Shown: positions 1 to 9,118, counted from the stretch's first letter. The stretch is 64,000 bases of DNA from Salinarimonas rosea DSM 21201 (GCF_000429045.1 NZ_KE386841.1:225666-289665), one strand, 5' to 3'. The notes: a model not told the origin generated them from the sequence alone. Translations and numbers: made by a program.

Positions 1-135
1 CGCGGGCGCGACCCCGAGCCGCGCGCGCGCGGCCTCGAAGCCGGCCGGTGTCAGCGGCGCGCCGGGCTCCTCCACCCGCGCCGCGGCGCCGTGCCCCGCG
101 CGGGCGCTTCCCGATGAGATCGATCGCAGGGACAT
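1..135 (-). CDS. N-terminal fragment of an unidentified protein (cut by window edge)
   Basis: An open minus-strand frame starts with ATG at 135 and runs off the left edge, giving 45 residues. A strong Shine-Dalgarno (GGGAGG, 8 bases before the ATG) supports the start. After a low-complexity beginning the peptide reads LTPAGFEAARARLGV. This loosely recalls the start of N-acetylmuramidase (lysozyme-like) domains, but the fragment is too short to assign. It lies on the same strand as sspB, 74 bases downstream of it, and could be co-transcribed. Confidence 0.55.
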   Translation of the reverse strand, partial: MSLRSISSGSARAGHGAAARVEEPGAPLTPAGFEAARARLGVAPA

Positions 136-209
136 GCCGTACGCCTCCCGAGGTTGCCCCCAGGCTATCGCGGCCGTCTCGCCCGTGTCAAGAACGAATA
201 TGGAACGGA

Positions 210-902
210 TCAGGTCTTCTTGCGGAACGCGTCGAGGCTCACGACCTCGGCGCCGCTCGGCGTCTCGGCACCGCCGGCGCCTTCGCCGTCCTTCGCGGGC
301 TCCGTCTCGCCGGATTTCTTCTTCTCGAGCGACGGCTTACCCGCTCCCTTCTTCGCGCGGGCCTCGTCGGCGCCCTCCGCACCCTCGGCACCCTCGGCGG
401 AGCGGCGCGACGCGGGGATGCGCGGCGTCGTCGCCGGCGCACGGCGCGGCTCGGTCTCGGCCGGCTCGGAGCCGGCGCCGCGGGCCGGCTGGCGCGGCGT
501 CTCGACCGCCACGGGGCCCGCGGCGGGCACCGGGGCCGGCTCGGCATCGCGGATCTCGAACTTCAGCCCGAACTGCACGGACGGGTCGAAGAAGCCGGTG
601 AGCGCGTCGAAGGGGACGAGCAGCCGCTCGGGCACGCCGCCGAAGGAGAGCCCCACCTCGAAGGAATGCTCGGTGATGGCGAGATCCCAGAACTGGTGCT
701 GGAGCACGATCGTCATCGTGTCCGGATACTTCTCGCGCATGCGCGAGGACAGGCGCACGCCGGGAAAGGTGGTCTGGAAGGAGACGTAGAAATGGTGCTC
801 GCCGGGCAGCCCCTCGCGCGCGGCGTCCGCCAGCACCTTGCGCACCACGCCCTTGAGCGCGTCCTGCACCAGGAGGTCGTAGCGGATCAGGTCTTGTGTC
901 AT
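210..902 (-). CDS. sspB: ClpXP adaptor, SspB family (alphaproteobacterial SspB-alpha type)
   Basis: This 230-residue protein belongs to the SspB family. Members tether ssrA-tagged and other substrates to the ClpXP protease in the cytoplasm. Residues 1-140 form the substrate-binding domain, beginning MTQDLIRYDLLVQDALKGVV and containing the GLSFGGVPERLLVPFDAL core typical of the family. Residues 145-215 are a Pro/Ala/Glu-rich, probably disordered linker. The last residues, VVSLDAFRKKT, match the conserved ClpX-docking (XB) tail seen in alphaproteobacterial SspB. It is divergent from the multicopper oxidase gene, with a 376-base gap. CpdR, another ClpXP adaptor, is encoded about 15 kb away. Confidence 0.93.
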   Translation of the reverse strand: MTQDLIRYDLLVQDALKGVVRKVLADAAREGLPGEHHFYVSFQTTFPGVRLSSRMREKYPDTMTIVLQHQFWDLAITEHSFEVGLSFGGVPERLLVPFDALTGFFDPSVQFGLKFEIRDAEPAPVPAAGPVAVETPRQPARGAGSEPAETEPRRAPATTPRIPASRRSAEGAEGAEGADEARAKKGAGKPSLEKKKSGETEPAKDGEGAGGAETPSGAEVVSLDAFRKKT

Positions 903-1278
903 GGCGCGCTCGACGGGTCCCGCTCGTGCTGTCGTGGTCGGCTTATGCCGCGTCTCGAACCGAAATGAAAGTGTCGGCTTGCGCCGCCGCGCGCCGTCCG
1001 ATCCCGGCGGCCGGCCGAACGAAGGCCGCCGGGTCGATGGAGCCGCCGCCTCCGGTGTGGCCGACGGCGGCGGCCCTGCGTTTCGTGGACGAATATAGAG
1101 ATGCGCGGCCCCTCTTCAACCGGGACCTCGGCGGTCTGCGGGCGCCGGGCACGCCCTCGATCCGCCCCCATGCGCGCATCTCCGGATTGCCATTGCTCGC
1201 AATGGTCGCGCAAGCTTCTCCATACAAGGTCGAGCGGGCCGAATCGCCACCAGCGCCGGCCGAGGGAAAGGCATCATC
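903..1278. other. Divergent intergenic region between sspB and the multicopper oxidase
   Basis: This 376-base gap must hold promoters for both genes. No open frame here shows convincing codon bias or a recognisable product. The only clear structure is a short inverted repeat, CCATTG-CTCG-CAATGG, at 1190-1205, about 75 bases upstream of the oxidase ATG. It could be an operator, but 6-base arms are weak evidence. I could not identify convincing -35 and -10 elements. Confidence 0.5.
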
Positions 1279-3306
1279 ATGAGACATCGACCGATTGCGG
1301 CGAGCCGCCGTCCGGCACCGCACCCCGCCGCATGCGCCGCCACCACCACGATCGCGCTGCTCGCGCTCGCCCCCGCGGCCCTCGCCCAACCGGCCGAGCG
1401 GCTCGTTCCCGCCATCCCGGACGCCGTCCTCCAGCGAGCCGCGCCGCCGCCGGATGCGCTCGCGCCGTTCCTCCTCGCCCCGCCCGTGCCGACGCCGCGT
1501 GTGGCGCCGGGGGAGGCGGTGCTCGATCTCGCCATCCGCTACGTCGACGGGGCGATCTGGGATCCGGCCGAGGGGCGCGACGACGCCGCGCGGCTGCGGG
1601 CCTATGTCGATCTCGCCGCGCCGGCGGCGGCGAACGCGCCGGCCTATGTCGGGCCCACCATCCAGGTCACGCCGGGCGAGACCGTGCGGGTGACGCTGCA
1701 CAACGAGCTGCCGGTCGAGGACCAGTCCTGCCCCGGAGATACTGCCGACATCAACGTCCCGCACTGCTTCAACCGTACCAACCTGCACTCGCACGGGCTG
1801 TGGATCTCGCCCACGGGCAACAGCGACAACGTCCTGATCGCCATCGATCCCGGGGTGTCCTTCCAGTACGAGTGGAACATCCCCGCCGATCATCCGTCGG
1901 GCACGTTCTGGTACCACCCCCACCTGCACGGCGGCGTGGCGCTGCAGGTGTCCTCCGGCATGGCCGGGTTCATCCTCGTCCGCGGCGACCGGCTGCCGAC
2001 GCCGGAGACGACCGGCGACATCGACACGCTGCTGATGCGGGCGGACGGCACGCCCTACGCGGAGCGGCTCGTGCTGCTCCAGCAGAACCAGTACGCGTGC
2101 TACGACGCGCAGGGGACCCTCGAGACCAACCCGGACGGCACCTATCGCTGCGACCCGGGCCAGACCGGCATCATCGAGAGCTACGACAACTTCGCGCCGG
2201 GCGACTGGGCGGCGTCGGGCCGCTACACCTCGATCAACGGCGAGATCCTGCCGACCTTCCCCGGGGCGGAGGCGGGGCGTGTCGAGCGCTGGCGCGTCGC
2301 GCATGCGGGCATCCGCGACACGGTCAAGCTCGAGTTCCGCAAGGCCGCCGAGGGCGCCGGGCCGCTCGACGCGTCGGCGGGTGCCGAGGAGGACTGGATG
2401 GCGGCGAACTGCCCCGGCGAGCCCCTGGCCACGTTCGCCATGGCCGAGGACGGGCTCACGCGCGGCGTGATCGACCCGCGCACGACGAGCGTGCTCCAGC
2501 CCGGCTACCGCACCGATCTCCTCGTCGTCTTCCCCGAGGCGGGACGCTACTGCGTGATCGATACGCAGGCCCCCGCCACGACGACCGTGAGCGGCGGTGC
2601 CGAGAGCCGCCAGCTGCTCGGCGCCGTCGACGTCTCGCTCGGCGAGGCCGGCGCGGACCCGGTGCCGACGGACGCGGCGGGGCTCGCCGCCTACCTGGAA
2701 GCCGCCCTCGTCGCGGCGGCGGAGCGCACCATGCCCGCGGACGTGCGCGGCGCGGTGATCGCCGACCTCCGGGACGGCCTGAAGCTGACGAAGTTCGTGC
2801 CGCATCCGACGATCGAGGCGGCAGAGGTGACGGGGACGCAGACACTCGCCTTTTCCATCGACACGAGCAGCACGCCCACCGGCTTCCTGATCGACGGCGA
2901 GCCCTACGATCCGACCCGCATCGACCGGCTCCTCACGCTGGGCGGCGTCGACGAGTGGACGCTGACCTCGGGGACGAACCCCGCCGCCGGCCACCCCTTC
3001 CACATCCACGTCAACCCGTTCCAGGTGGTGGCGATCCTGAACCCCGCGGGCGTCGACGTCAGCGTGACGGGCGAGCCGGACGATCCGCAATACGCCGGGA
3101 TGAAAGGCGTGTGGAAGGACACGCTCTTCGTCAAGCCGGGCTACCGGGTGGTGATGCGCACGCGCTACCAGCGCTACATCGGCGAGTTCGTGCTCCACTG
3201 CCACATCCTCGACCACGAGGACCAGGGCATGATGCAGAATGTGGTGATCGCGCTCCCGGGCGCCGACGGGACGGCGTTGTTCGGGACGCACGGCGGCGCG
3301 CATTGA
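1279..3306 (+). CDS. Periplasmic multicopper oxidase (laccase-like)
   Basis: This 675-residue three-cupredoxin oxidase would oxidise a substrate (metal ion or phenolic; not predictable here) and reduce O2 to water. An N-terminal signal peptide ends near ALAQP (about residue 36), so it is exported. All four copper-ligand clusters are present: H170-S-H172-G, YHPHLHG (H213, H215, H217), HPFHIH (H572, H575, H577) and HCHILDHEDQGM. In the last motif H640, C641, H642, H646 and M651 would be the trinuclear and type 1 ligands, with an axial Met. The start follows a purine-rich GGGAAAGG. No copper-resistance partners are adjacent. The next gene, on the same strand, encodes an unrelated MaoC protein. 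Confidence 0.93.
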   Translation: MRHRPIAASRRPAPHPAACAATTTIALLALAPAALAQPAERLVPAIPDAVLQRAAPPPDALAPFLLAPPVPTPRVAPGEAVLDLAIRYVDGAIWDPAEGRDDAARLRAYVDLAAPAAANAPAYVGPTIQVTPGETVRVTLHNELPVEDQSCPGDTADINVPHCFNRTNLHSHGLWISPTGNSDNVLIAIDPGVSFQYEWNIPADHPSGTFWYHPHLHGGVALQVSSGMAGFILVRGDRLPTPETTGDIDTLLMRADGTPYAERLVLLQQNQYACYDAQGTLETNPDGTYRCDPGQTGIIESYDNFAPGDWAASGRYTSINGEILPTFPGAEAGRVERWRVAHAGIRDTVKLEFRKAAEGAGPLDASAGAEEDWMAANCPGEPLATFAMAEDGLTRGVIDPRTTSVLQPGYRTDLLVVFPEAGRYCVIDTQAPATTTVSGGAESRQLLGAVDVSLGEAGADPVPTDAAGLAAYLEAALVAAAERTMPADVRGAVIADLRDGLKLTKFVPHPTIEAAEVTGTQTLAFSIDTSSTPTGFLIDGEPYDPTRIDRLLTLGGVDEWTLTSGTNPAAGHPFHIHVNPFQVVAILNPAGVDVSVTGEPDDPQYAGMKGVWKDTLFVKPGYRVVMRTRYQRYIGEFVLHCHILDHEDQGMMQNVVIALPGADGTALFGTHGGAH

Positions 3307-3474
3307 GCGAGACGGATGGGGGCGCGCCGTACGGAAGGCGCCGCCGGCGTTCCCCCTCACCGGCCTCTCGTGCTCCACCCCGGGCGGGGGTGCGCCGGCG
3401 CGGCACCGCCTTCGGGGGCCTGTTCGGCACGGGCGGCGCGTGGCAGAACGGCGGGGCGCAGCCGAGATCGCACG

Positions 3475-4476
3475 ATGCCGACATCACCCCGCACCCACCT
3501 CGAGGATTTCCGCCCCGGCGACACGATGGCCTACGCGCCGATCGTGCTCGACGAGGCGGCGATCGTCGCCTTCGCCCGCGACTGGGATCCCCAGCCCTTC
3601 CACCTCGACGCCGAGGCGGCGCGGGGGAGCTTCGCGGGGCGGCTGATCGCATCGGGCTGGCACAGCTGCGCGCTCTTGATGCGGATGGTCGCCGACGCCT
3701 TCCTGCTCGAGGCCGCCTCGCTCGGCGCGCCGGGCATCGAGGCGGTGCGCTGGCGCGCGCCGATCCTGCCGGGAATGCGGCTCTTCGGCGGTCACGAGGT
3801 GCTGGAGACCCGCGCCTCGCGCTCGAAGCCGGAGATGGGCCTCGTGCGCTTCCGCTTCCATCTCGCCGACGAGGCCGGCGCACCGGTGCTCGAGCAGACG
3901 AACCTCATCCTCTTCGGCCGCCGCGGCGCGCCGGCCCCCACGCCGATGGCGCGTGTCGCCGCTCCCGAGGTCGAGGCGCCGCCGGCGGACGCCCCCGTGC
4001 CGCTGCCGCCCTTCGAGGACCTCGTTCCCGGCGCGCGGGAGCCGATCGGCGCCCGCCATTTCCCGGCGCAGGAGATCGTCGCCTTCGCCCGCGCCTTCGA
4101 CCCGCAGGCCTTCCACGTGGACGCCGCGGCGGCGGCGGCGAGCCGCTTCGGGGGGCTTTGCGCGTCGGGGTGGCACACGACGGCGGCCTTCATGCGCGCC
4201 ATGGTCGACCATCGGGAGCGCCAGGCGGAGGCGGCGCGGCGGGCCGGGCGCGGGCCGGTGGCGTTGGGCGCGTCTCCCGGCTTCCGCGACCTGTCCTGGA
4301 CGCGGCCGGTCTATGCCGGGGACACGATCAGCTTCGCGACGACGATCGTCGAGGCCCGCCCCTCGGCCTCGCGGCCCGGCTGGGGGATCGTCCGCCAGCG
4401 CAACGAGGGCGTGAACCAGCACGGCGAGCCGGTCCTCTCCTTCGAGGGCAGCGTGTTCTGGCAGGGGCGCGGCTGA
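3475..4476 (+). CDS. Tandem MaoC-like (double hotdog) dehydratase
   Basis: This 333-residue protein holds two MaoC-type hotdog domains, near residues 5-150 and 165-330. Each carries the R-hydratase-like signature DxxPxxFHxD: DWDPQPFHLD followed by GRLIASGWH, and AFDPQAFHVD followed by GGLCASGWH. Such proteins hydrate enoyl-CoA thioesters or dehydrate 3-hydroxyacyl-CoA; the substrate is unknown. I chose the ATG at 3475 because domain similarity starts right after it; the upstream in-frame extension to 3316 is low-complexity. The gene converges on the DUF2474 gene, with only 9 bases between stop codons. Confidence 0.85.
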   Translation: MPTSPRTHLEDFRPGDTMAYAPIVLDEAAIVAFARDWDPQPFHLDAEAARGSFAGRLIASGWHSCALLMRMVADAFLLEAASLGAPGIEAVRWRAPILPGMRLFGGHEVLETRASRSKPEMGLVRFRFHLADEAGAPVLEQTNLILFGRRGAPAPTPMARVAAPEVEAPPADAPVPLPPFEDLVPGAREPIGARHFPAQEIVAFARAFDPQAFHVDAAAAAASRFGGLCASGWHTTAAFMRAMVDHRERQAEAARRAGRGPVALGASPGFRDLSWTRPVYAGDTISFATTIVEARPSASRPGWGIVRQRNEGVNQHGEPVLSFEGSVFWQGRG

Positions 4477-4493
4477 CGCGCGCGCTCAGCCGC
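4469..4493. terminator. Hairpin at the MaoC / DUF2474 convergent junction
   Basis: A perfect 8-bp inverted repeat (GCGGCTGA and TCAGCCGC) encloses a CG-rich 9-base loop. It contains both stop codons. It could act as a bidirectional terminator, although no T-run follows on either strand. Confidence 0.4.
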
Positions 4494-4596
4494 CGGGCAC
4501 GATCGCCCGCAGCCCGTAGACGACGCCGGCGAAGGCGACGAGCGCGACGACGTAGAGCCCGACGAACCAGGCGATGCGGCGAAGGCGCGCGCTCAT
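4486..4596 (-). CDS. DUF2474 microprotein of the cytochrome bd (CIO-type) oxidase, CydX-like
   Basis: A 36-residue single-span membrane protein, MSARLRRIAWFVGLYVVALV and onward. It follows cydB with a TGATG stop-start overlap. DUF2474 proteins are found directly after cyanide-insensitive cytochrome bd genes and are regarded as CydX-like accessory subunits that sit next to the oxidase core in the inner membrane. One transmembrane helix is visible at about residues 9-30, after an Arg-rich N-terminus. Confidence 0.82.
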   Translation of the reverse strand: MSARLRRIAWFVGLYVVALVAFAGVVYGLRAIVPGG

Positions 4597-5639
4597 CAAT
4601 GGTACCCGCTGTCCTCGAGCGTCTCGGGCACCTTTCCGCGGAACACCCAGTACACGTAGATCGTGTAGCCGAAGATGATCGGGATCACGATCGAGAAGCC
4701 GACGAGCGCGAAGAGCTGGCTGTTCACCGTGTTCGCCGCCTCCCAGATGGTGACGCTCGGCGGCACGATGTAGGGGAACAGGCTCACGCCGAGCCCGAGG
4801 AAGCCGAGCAGGAAGAGGCAGATCGAGAGCACGAACGGCCAGTACTGCCGCTCGTTCTCGAGCGTCCGCCAGATCCCGAAGGCGACGAGCGCGGTGAGCA
4901 GCGGGATCGGGGCGAGATAGTAGATGTTGGGCGTCGAGAACCAGCGCGCCTCGATCTCGATGCCGAGGAACGGCACCCAAATCGAGACCACCGCCATCGC
5001 CACGATCGCGCCGATCAGGTAGCGGTAGGCCTTGCGCCGCGCCCACATCTCGAGCTCGCCGGTGGTCTTCATCACGACCCAGGTCGCGCCGAGCAGCCCG
5101 TAGCCGGCGACGAGGCCGACCCCGGTCATCATCGCGAACGGCGTCGCCCAATCGAAGGTGCCGCCGGCGAACTCGCGACCCACCACCGTGAAGCCCTGCA
5201 CGAAGGTGCCGAGCACCACGCCCTGCGCGAAGGTCGCGACCAGCGATCCGTAGTGGAAGGCGTTGTCCCAGAGGAACTTCGACGAGTCCGCCTTGAACCG
5301 GAACTCGAAGGCGACGCCGCGGAAGATCAGCGCCAGCAGCATGACGATGATCGGGATGTAGAGCGCCGGCATGAGCAGCGCGTAGGCGAGGTGGAACACG
5401 GCGAACAGCCCGCCGCCGCCGAGGATGAGCCAGGTCTCGTTGCCGTCCCAGATCGGCGCGACCGAGATCATCATCCGGTCGCGCCAGTTCTCCCGCTGGG
5501 CTGGGCGGAACAGGATCCCGACGCCGAGATCGAATCCGTCCATGATCACGTACATGACCACGGCCAACGAGATCAGGCCCGCCCAGATCAGCGGGAGCCA
5601 CAGCGCGAGACCCTCGAGGCCCTCTGCGTATCCGAACAT
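4596..5639 (-). CDS. cydB: Cytochrome bd ubiquinol oxidase subunit II (CioB/CydB)
   Basis: This 347-residue integral membrane subunit pairs with CydA to oxidise quinol and reduce O2 to water in the inner membrane. The N-terminus carries the family motif MYVIMDGFDLGVGIL. IWDGNETWLILGGGGLFA follows at about residue 62, the hallmark WDGNETW of CydB. Multiple hydrophobic helices span the whole protein. It lies 24 bases downstream of cydA and overlaps the DUF2474 gene. The trio matches the cyanide-insensitive oxidase (cioAB) layout. Confidence 0.95.
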   Translation of the reverse strand: MFGYAEGLEGLALWLPLIWAGLISLAVVMYVIMDGFDLGVGILFRPAQRENWRDRMMISVAPIWDGNETWLILGGGGLFAVFHLAYALLMPALYIPIIVMLLALIFRGVAFEFRFKADSSKFLWDNAFHYGSLVATFAQGVVLGTFVQGFTVVGREFAGGTFDWATPFAMMTGVGLVAGYGLLGATWVVMKTTGELEMWARRKAYRYLIGAIVAMAVVSIWVPFLGIEIEARWFSTPNIYYLAPIPLLTALVAFGIWRTLENERQYWPFVLSICLFLLGFLGLGVSLFPYIVPPSVTIWEAANTVNSQLFALVGFSIVIPIIFGYTIYVYWVFRGKVPETLEDSGYH

Positions 5640-5663
5640 GCTCCGCTCTCCTGTCCTATGGCG

Positions 5664-7109
5664 TCACTCGGCGGGGGCGCGGCCGCCCTCGCGGCCGGGC
5701 AGCCGCTCCTCGGCGGCCGAGAAGGGCCGCTTGGGGCGCTCGGCGGGCGTCTGGCCCGGCATGACCTCGTGCTCGTCCGGCCCGCGGCGCAGGAGCTTGA
5801 AGAGGTAGTAGGTGCCTGCCGTGAAAATGATCGCGTAGACGACCACGAAGGCCGCGAGCGAGGCCGCGACGGCGCCCGCCGTCACCGGCGAGACGGCGTC
5901 GACGGTGCGCAGCAGGCCGTAGACGACGTAAGGCTGGCGCCCGATCTCGGCGGTGAACCAGCCGGTGAGCACCGCGACGAAGCCCGACGGCAGCATCGCC
6001 ACGCAGGTCCACAGGAAGGCGGGGCTGTCGTAGAGCCGCCCGCGCAGCCGCAGCCAGATCGACCAGGCGCCCACCGCCAGCATCAGGAAGCCGATCGCGA
6101 CCATGACGCGGAAGGAGTAGAACACCGGCCAGATCGGCGGGCGCATCTCGGCGGGCACCTCCTTCAGGCCGGGGACCACGCCGTCGAGCTCGTGGGTGAG
6201 GATCAGCGAGCCGAGCTTGGGGATGCCGATCTCGAAGCGGTTCTCCTCCGCCTCCTCGTCGGGGATGGCGAAGAGGAGCAGTGGCGCGCCGGCCTGCGTC
6301 TCCCAGTTCCCCTCCATCGCCGCGAGCTTGGTCGGCTGGTAGGCGAGCACGTTGAGCCCGTGCAGGTCGCCGAGGAAGATCTGCACCGGCGCGAAGATCG
6401 CCGCAAAGGCGGTGGCCATCGAGAGCGAGCGGCGCGCGCCCTCCATGCGCAGCGTGTGACCCGTCTCGCGCCCCCGGCGGCGCCCGCGCAGCAGCATGTA
6501 GGCCGACATCCCCGCCACCGCGAACGCGGTGGTGAGATAGCAGGCCATCACCATGTGGGCGAAGCGGTTGGGGAAGGAGGGGTTGAAGACGACCTCGAAC
6601 CAGTTCGTCGGGACGGCCACGCCGTTCTGGATCTCGAAGCCGGCGGGCGTCTGCATCCAGGAATTGGCGGACAGGATCCAGAAGGCCGAGAGCAGCGTGC
6701 CGATCGCCACCATGCAGGTGGCGAAGAAGTGCAGCCGGTCGCCGACCTTGTTCCAGCCGAACAGCATGATGCCGAGGAAGGCGGCCTCCAGGAAGAAGGC
6801 GGTGACCACCTCGTAGGCGATCACGGGCCCGAGCACGTTTCCGGTGAAGTCCGAGAAGCCCGACCAGTTGGTGCCGAACTGGTAGGACATCACGATGCCG
6901 GAGACGACCCCGAGCCCGAAGGACACGGCGAAGACCTTCACCCAGAACTTGTAGAGGTTCTTGAAGACCGGGTTGCCGGTGCGCAGCCAGCGGAACTCGA
7001 GCGCCGCGAGCCAGCTCGCCAGCCCGATCGTGAAGGCCGGGAAGATGATGTGGAACGCCACCGTGAACGCGAACTGGATCCGCGACAGGATGAAGGCGTC
7101 GAGCTCCAT
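5664..7109 (-). CDS. cydA: Cytochrome bd ubiquinol oxidase subunit I (CioA/CydA, short Q-loop)
   Basis: This 481-residue haem-bearing subunit is close in length to Pseudomonas CioA and shorter than E. coli CydA. Predicted haem ligands are visible: H20 (AFHIIFPAFTIG), H185 (NRFAHMVM) and M336 (FYSFRVMVAIG). E100 and E108 lie in the expected haem-b595 helix. The quinol site contains GDLHG and QPTKLAAMEGNW (K261, E266). Only a short stretch follows before the next helix, so the long Q-loop insertion is absent. This and the DUF2474 partner suggest the cyanide-insensitive subclass. The start ATG at 7109 has GAGGGA upstream. A 296-base gap separates it from the upstream gene; I saw no clear FNR box there. 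Confidence 0.95.
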   Translation of the reverse strand: MELDAFILSRIQFAFTVAFHIIFPAFTIGLASWLAALEFRWLRTGNPVFKNLYKFWVKVFAVSFGLGVVSGIVMSYQFGTNWSGFSDFTGNVLGPVIAYEVVTAFFLEAAFLGIMLFGWNKVGDRLHFFATCMVAIGTLLSAFWILSANSWMQTPAGFEIQNGVAVPTNWFEVVFNPSFPNRFAHMVMACYLTTAFAVAGMSAYMLLRGRRRGRETGHTLRMEGARRSLSMATAFAAIFAPVQIFLGDLHGLNVLAYQPTKLAAMEGNWETQAGAPLLLFAIPDEEAEENRFEIGIPKLGSLILTHELDGVVPGLKEVPAEMRPPIWPVFYSFRVMVAIGFLMLAVGAWSIWLRLRGRLYDSPAFLWTCVAMLPSGFVAVLTGWFTAEIGRQPYVVYGLLRTVDAVSPVTAGAVAASLAAFVVVYAIIFTAGTYYLFKLLRRGPDEHEVMPGQTPAERPKRPFSAAEERLPGREGGRAPAE

Positions 7110-7405
7110 GGGATGTCCCTCGTCGTCGACGGTGGGCGTCGCGTCTCGCACGCGACCGAGGTCGCACGCCACGGCGGCCGGGGGAGAGCCGCGTGCGCAC
7201 GCAAGCCGAACGGTGCGGAGGAGGCGTCGGTTCCTAACGTCGCGGCGCGGCGCCGGGACGCGCGGCGGGGCGGCGCACGGTCGGGGGAACGCATCCGGCC
7301 CGATCGCCTGCGACGGGCGGGCCCCGTGCCGCGACCCCACCGAACCGGACGAGGCACACGATGGTGACGATGGCGCCGCGGCAGTGATCCGGCCGAGGCT
7401 CCGCC

Positions 7406-8983
7406 TCAGCCGCGTCGGCGCAGGCGCTCCAGCAGCCGACGCGTCTGCGCCGAGAGCCGCCGCTCGGCGATGCGCCCGCGCCGGCGCTCGCGAAACAGGC
7501 GGATCACGAGGGCGAGCGCGATCCAGCCGAGCGTCACCGATAGGGTGAAGCCCACGATTCCCGGCCACAGCGCGATGGCGACGGCGCCTGCCGCCGCCAT
7601 CGCGGCAAGGGTCGCGGCGGAGGCCGACTCGAGCCGCGACAGCGGCGCGCGCTGCGCGATCGCCGAGACGAGCACGCGGCCGACCGAGGCGGCGCTCTCG
7701 CGCCAGCGCCCTTGGGCGAAGCGCCCGGCGAGGCTCGGGGGCGGCGCGACCGCGACCGGCCGCGGCAGGGCCGGCGCGCCGCGCTTGTCGGCGAGGACGA
7801 TCTCGGTCGCGCCGGCGAGATCCTCGGCGAACATGGCCTCCATGGCGGCGCCGAAGCCGGGATCGTCGACGACGACGTCGATCTCGAAATTGCCGAACCA
7901 GCTCGCCGGGTTGAGGTTGGTGGACCCGACCCGCGAGATCCGCCCGTCGAACACGGCGGTCTTGGCGTGCAGCATCGGCCCGGACCATTCGTAGACGCGC
8001 ACGCCCGCCTCGATCAGCTCGCGATAGGCGGTGCGCACGAAGGCGGGCAGCGTCGGCACGTCGTTCGCGCCGGGCACGAGCAGGCGCACGTCGACGCCGG
8101 CGCGGGCGGCGTCGAGCAGCGCCTCGCGATAGGCGCGGGTGGGGAGGAAGTAGCTGTCCGTGACGAAGGCGCGGGTGCGGGCGGTCGCGAGCGCCAGGAG
8201 GTCGAGCCGGTAGAGCCGGCGATCGCCCGGACGCCCGCGCACGACCCGGACGGGGACCGGCTCGCCGGCCGGCGGCGCGACACCCCACGCGCCGTGCGCC
8301 GGCGGGACCGGGGCCGCCGGCAGAGGACGGGCCTCCGGCGATCCCCGGCGTGGCGTCGCGGCGTCCCAGGTCTCGGCGAAGGCGGCCTCGAGCGCGGCGA
8401 CGGCGGCGGGGCCCGACAGGGCGATGCCGGTGTCGCGCCAGGGCGCGACACCGGCGCGGCCGGTCCAGTTGTCGGAGACGCACAGGCCCGAGACGAAGCC
8501 GGTGTGCCCGTCCACCGCCAGGAGCTTGCGGTGGTCGCGCACGAACCAGTGCGGGCGCGAGGGGCGCAGCGGGCCGTAGACACGGACCGCCACGCCGGCC
8601 TGCGCGAGCGCGCGCCAATAGTCCCGCGAGGCCCGCGCCGCCGATCCGAGCCAGTCGTAGAGCACCCGCACCCGCACGCCGGCGCGCGCCCGCTCGATCA
8701 ACGCCTCGGCGAAGGTGCGTCCGGTCTCGTCGTCGGCGACGATGAAGTTCTCGAAGTCGATCCGCTCCCGCGCCCCGCGGATCGCCGCGAGCCAGGCGGG
8801 GTAGTTCTCGGTGCCGTCGCGCAGAATGCGCAGGTGCCGTGCCGGCACGCCCGGATCGGCGAGGACGCGCGTGAGCGCCCGCGCGAGGGTGTCCTCGCCC
8901 GCCTCGGCGACCTGCAGGCTGGCCGCCTGCGGCTCGCGGCCCGCGGGCTCGGCGAGATCGGGCATCACGGGTCTCTGGTTCAT
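7406..8983 (-). CDS. Phospholipase D / cardiolipin synthase-like protein with C-terminal membrane anchor
   Basis: This 525-residue protein has two HKD motifs of the phospholipase D superfamily: RDHRKLLAVDG and LHAKTAVFDGRISRVGSTN (each H-x-K-x4-D). The fold transfers phosphatidyl groups, either hydrolysing phospholipids or condensing them to cardiolipin. Cardiolipin synthases usually carry N-terminal membrane spans. Here the N-terminus is soluble and two hydrophobic segments lie near the C-terminus (around residues 430-480), followed by an Arg-rich tail. I chose ATG 8983; upstream sequence in this frame is low-complexity. The gene is divergent from the lipoprotein gene at 9119. Confidence 0.85.
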   Translation of the reverse strand: MNQRPVMPDLAEPAGREPQAASLQVAEAGEDTLARALTRVLADPGVPARHLRILRDGTENYPAWLAAIRGARERIDFENFIVADDETGRTFAEALIERARAGVRVRVLYDWLGSAARASRDYWRALAQAGVAVRVYGPLRPSRPHWFVRDHRKLLAVDGHTGFVSGLCVSDNWTGRAGVAPWRDTGIALSGPAAVAALEAAFAETWDAATPRRGSPEARPLPAAPVPPAHGAWGVAPPAGEPVPVRVVRGRPGDRRLYRLDLLALATARTRAFVTDSYFLPTRAYREALLDAARAGVDVRLLVPGANDVPTLPAFVRTAYRELIEAGVRVYEWSGPMLHAKTAVFDGRISRVGSTNLNPASWFGNFEIDVVVDDPGFGAAMEAMFAEDLAGATEIVLADKRGAPALPRPVAVAPPPSLAGRFAQGRWRESAASVGRVLVSAIAQRAPLSRLESASAATLAAMAAAGAVAIALWPGIVGFTLSVTLGWIALALVIRLFRERRRGRIAERRLSAQTRRLLERLRRRG

Positions 8984-9118
8984 CGGAAGCCGGGCTCCTG
9001 CGCCCCGGGGCAACGCTCGAGCGGCGATTCGGATCGCGCGCGGCATGCGGCCGCGGTGGTGGATATCGTCGGTCGCGCTCTGGCGAGGCGGGGCCCGCCG
9101 TGCTTTCGTCCCGTTGCG

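Noticed and set aside
899-1213. A 104-codon minus-strand frame in the sspB/oxidase gap
   Set aside because: Arg/His-rich low-complexity translation, no ribosome site or family, and it would overlap the sspB start.
1101-7367. A 2088-codon open frame on the plus strand
   Set aside because: It runs antisense through the cyd genes and in a wrong frame through the oxidase and MaoC genes. It is highly charged low-complexity sequence, a product of GC-rich codon structure.
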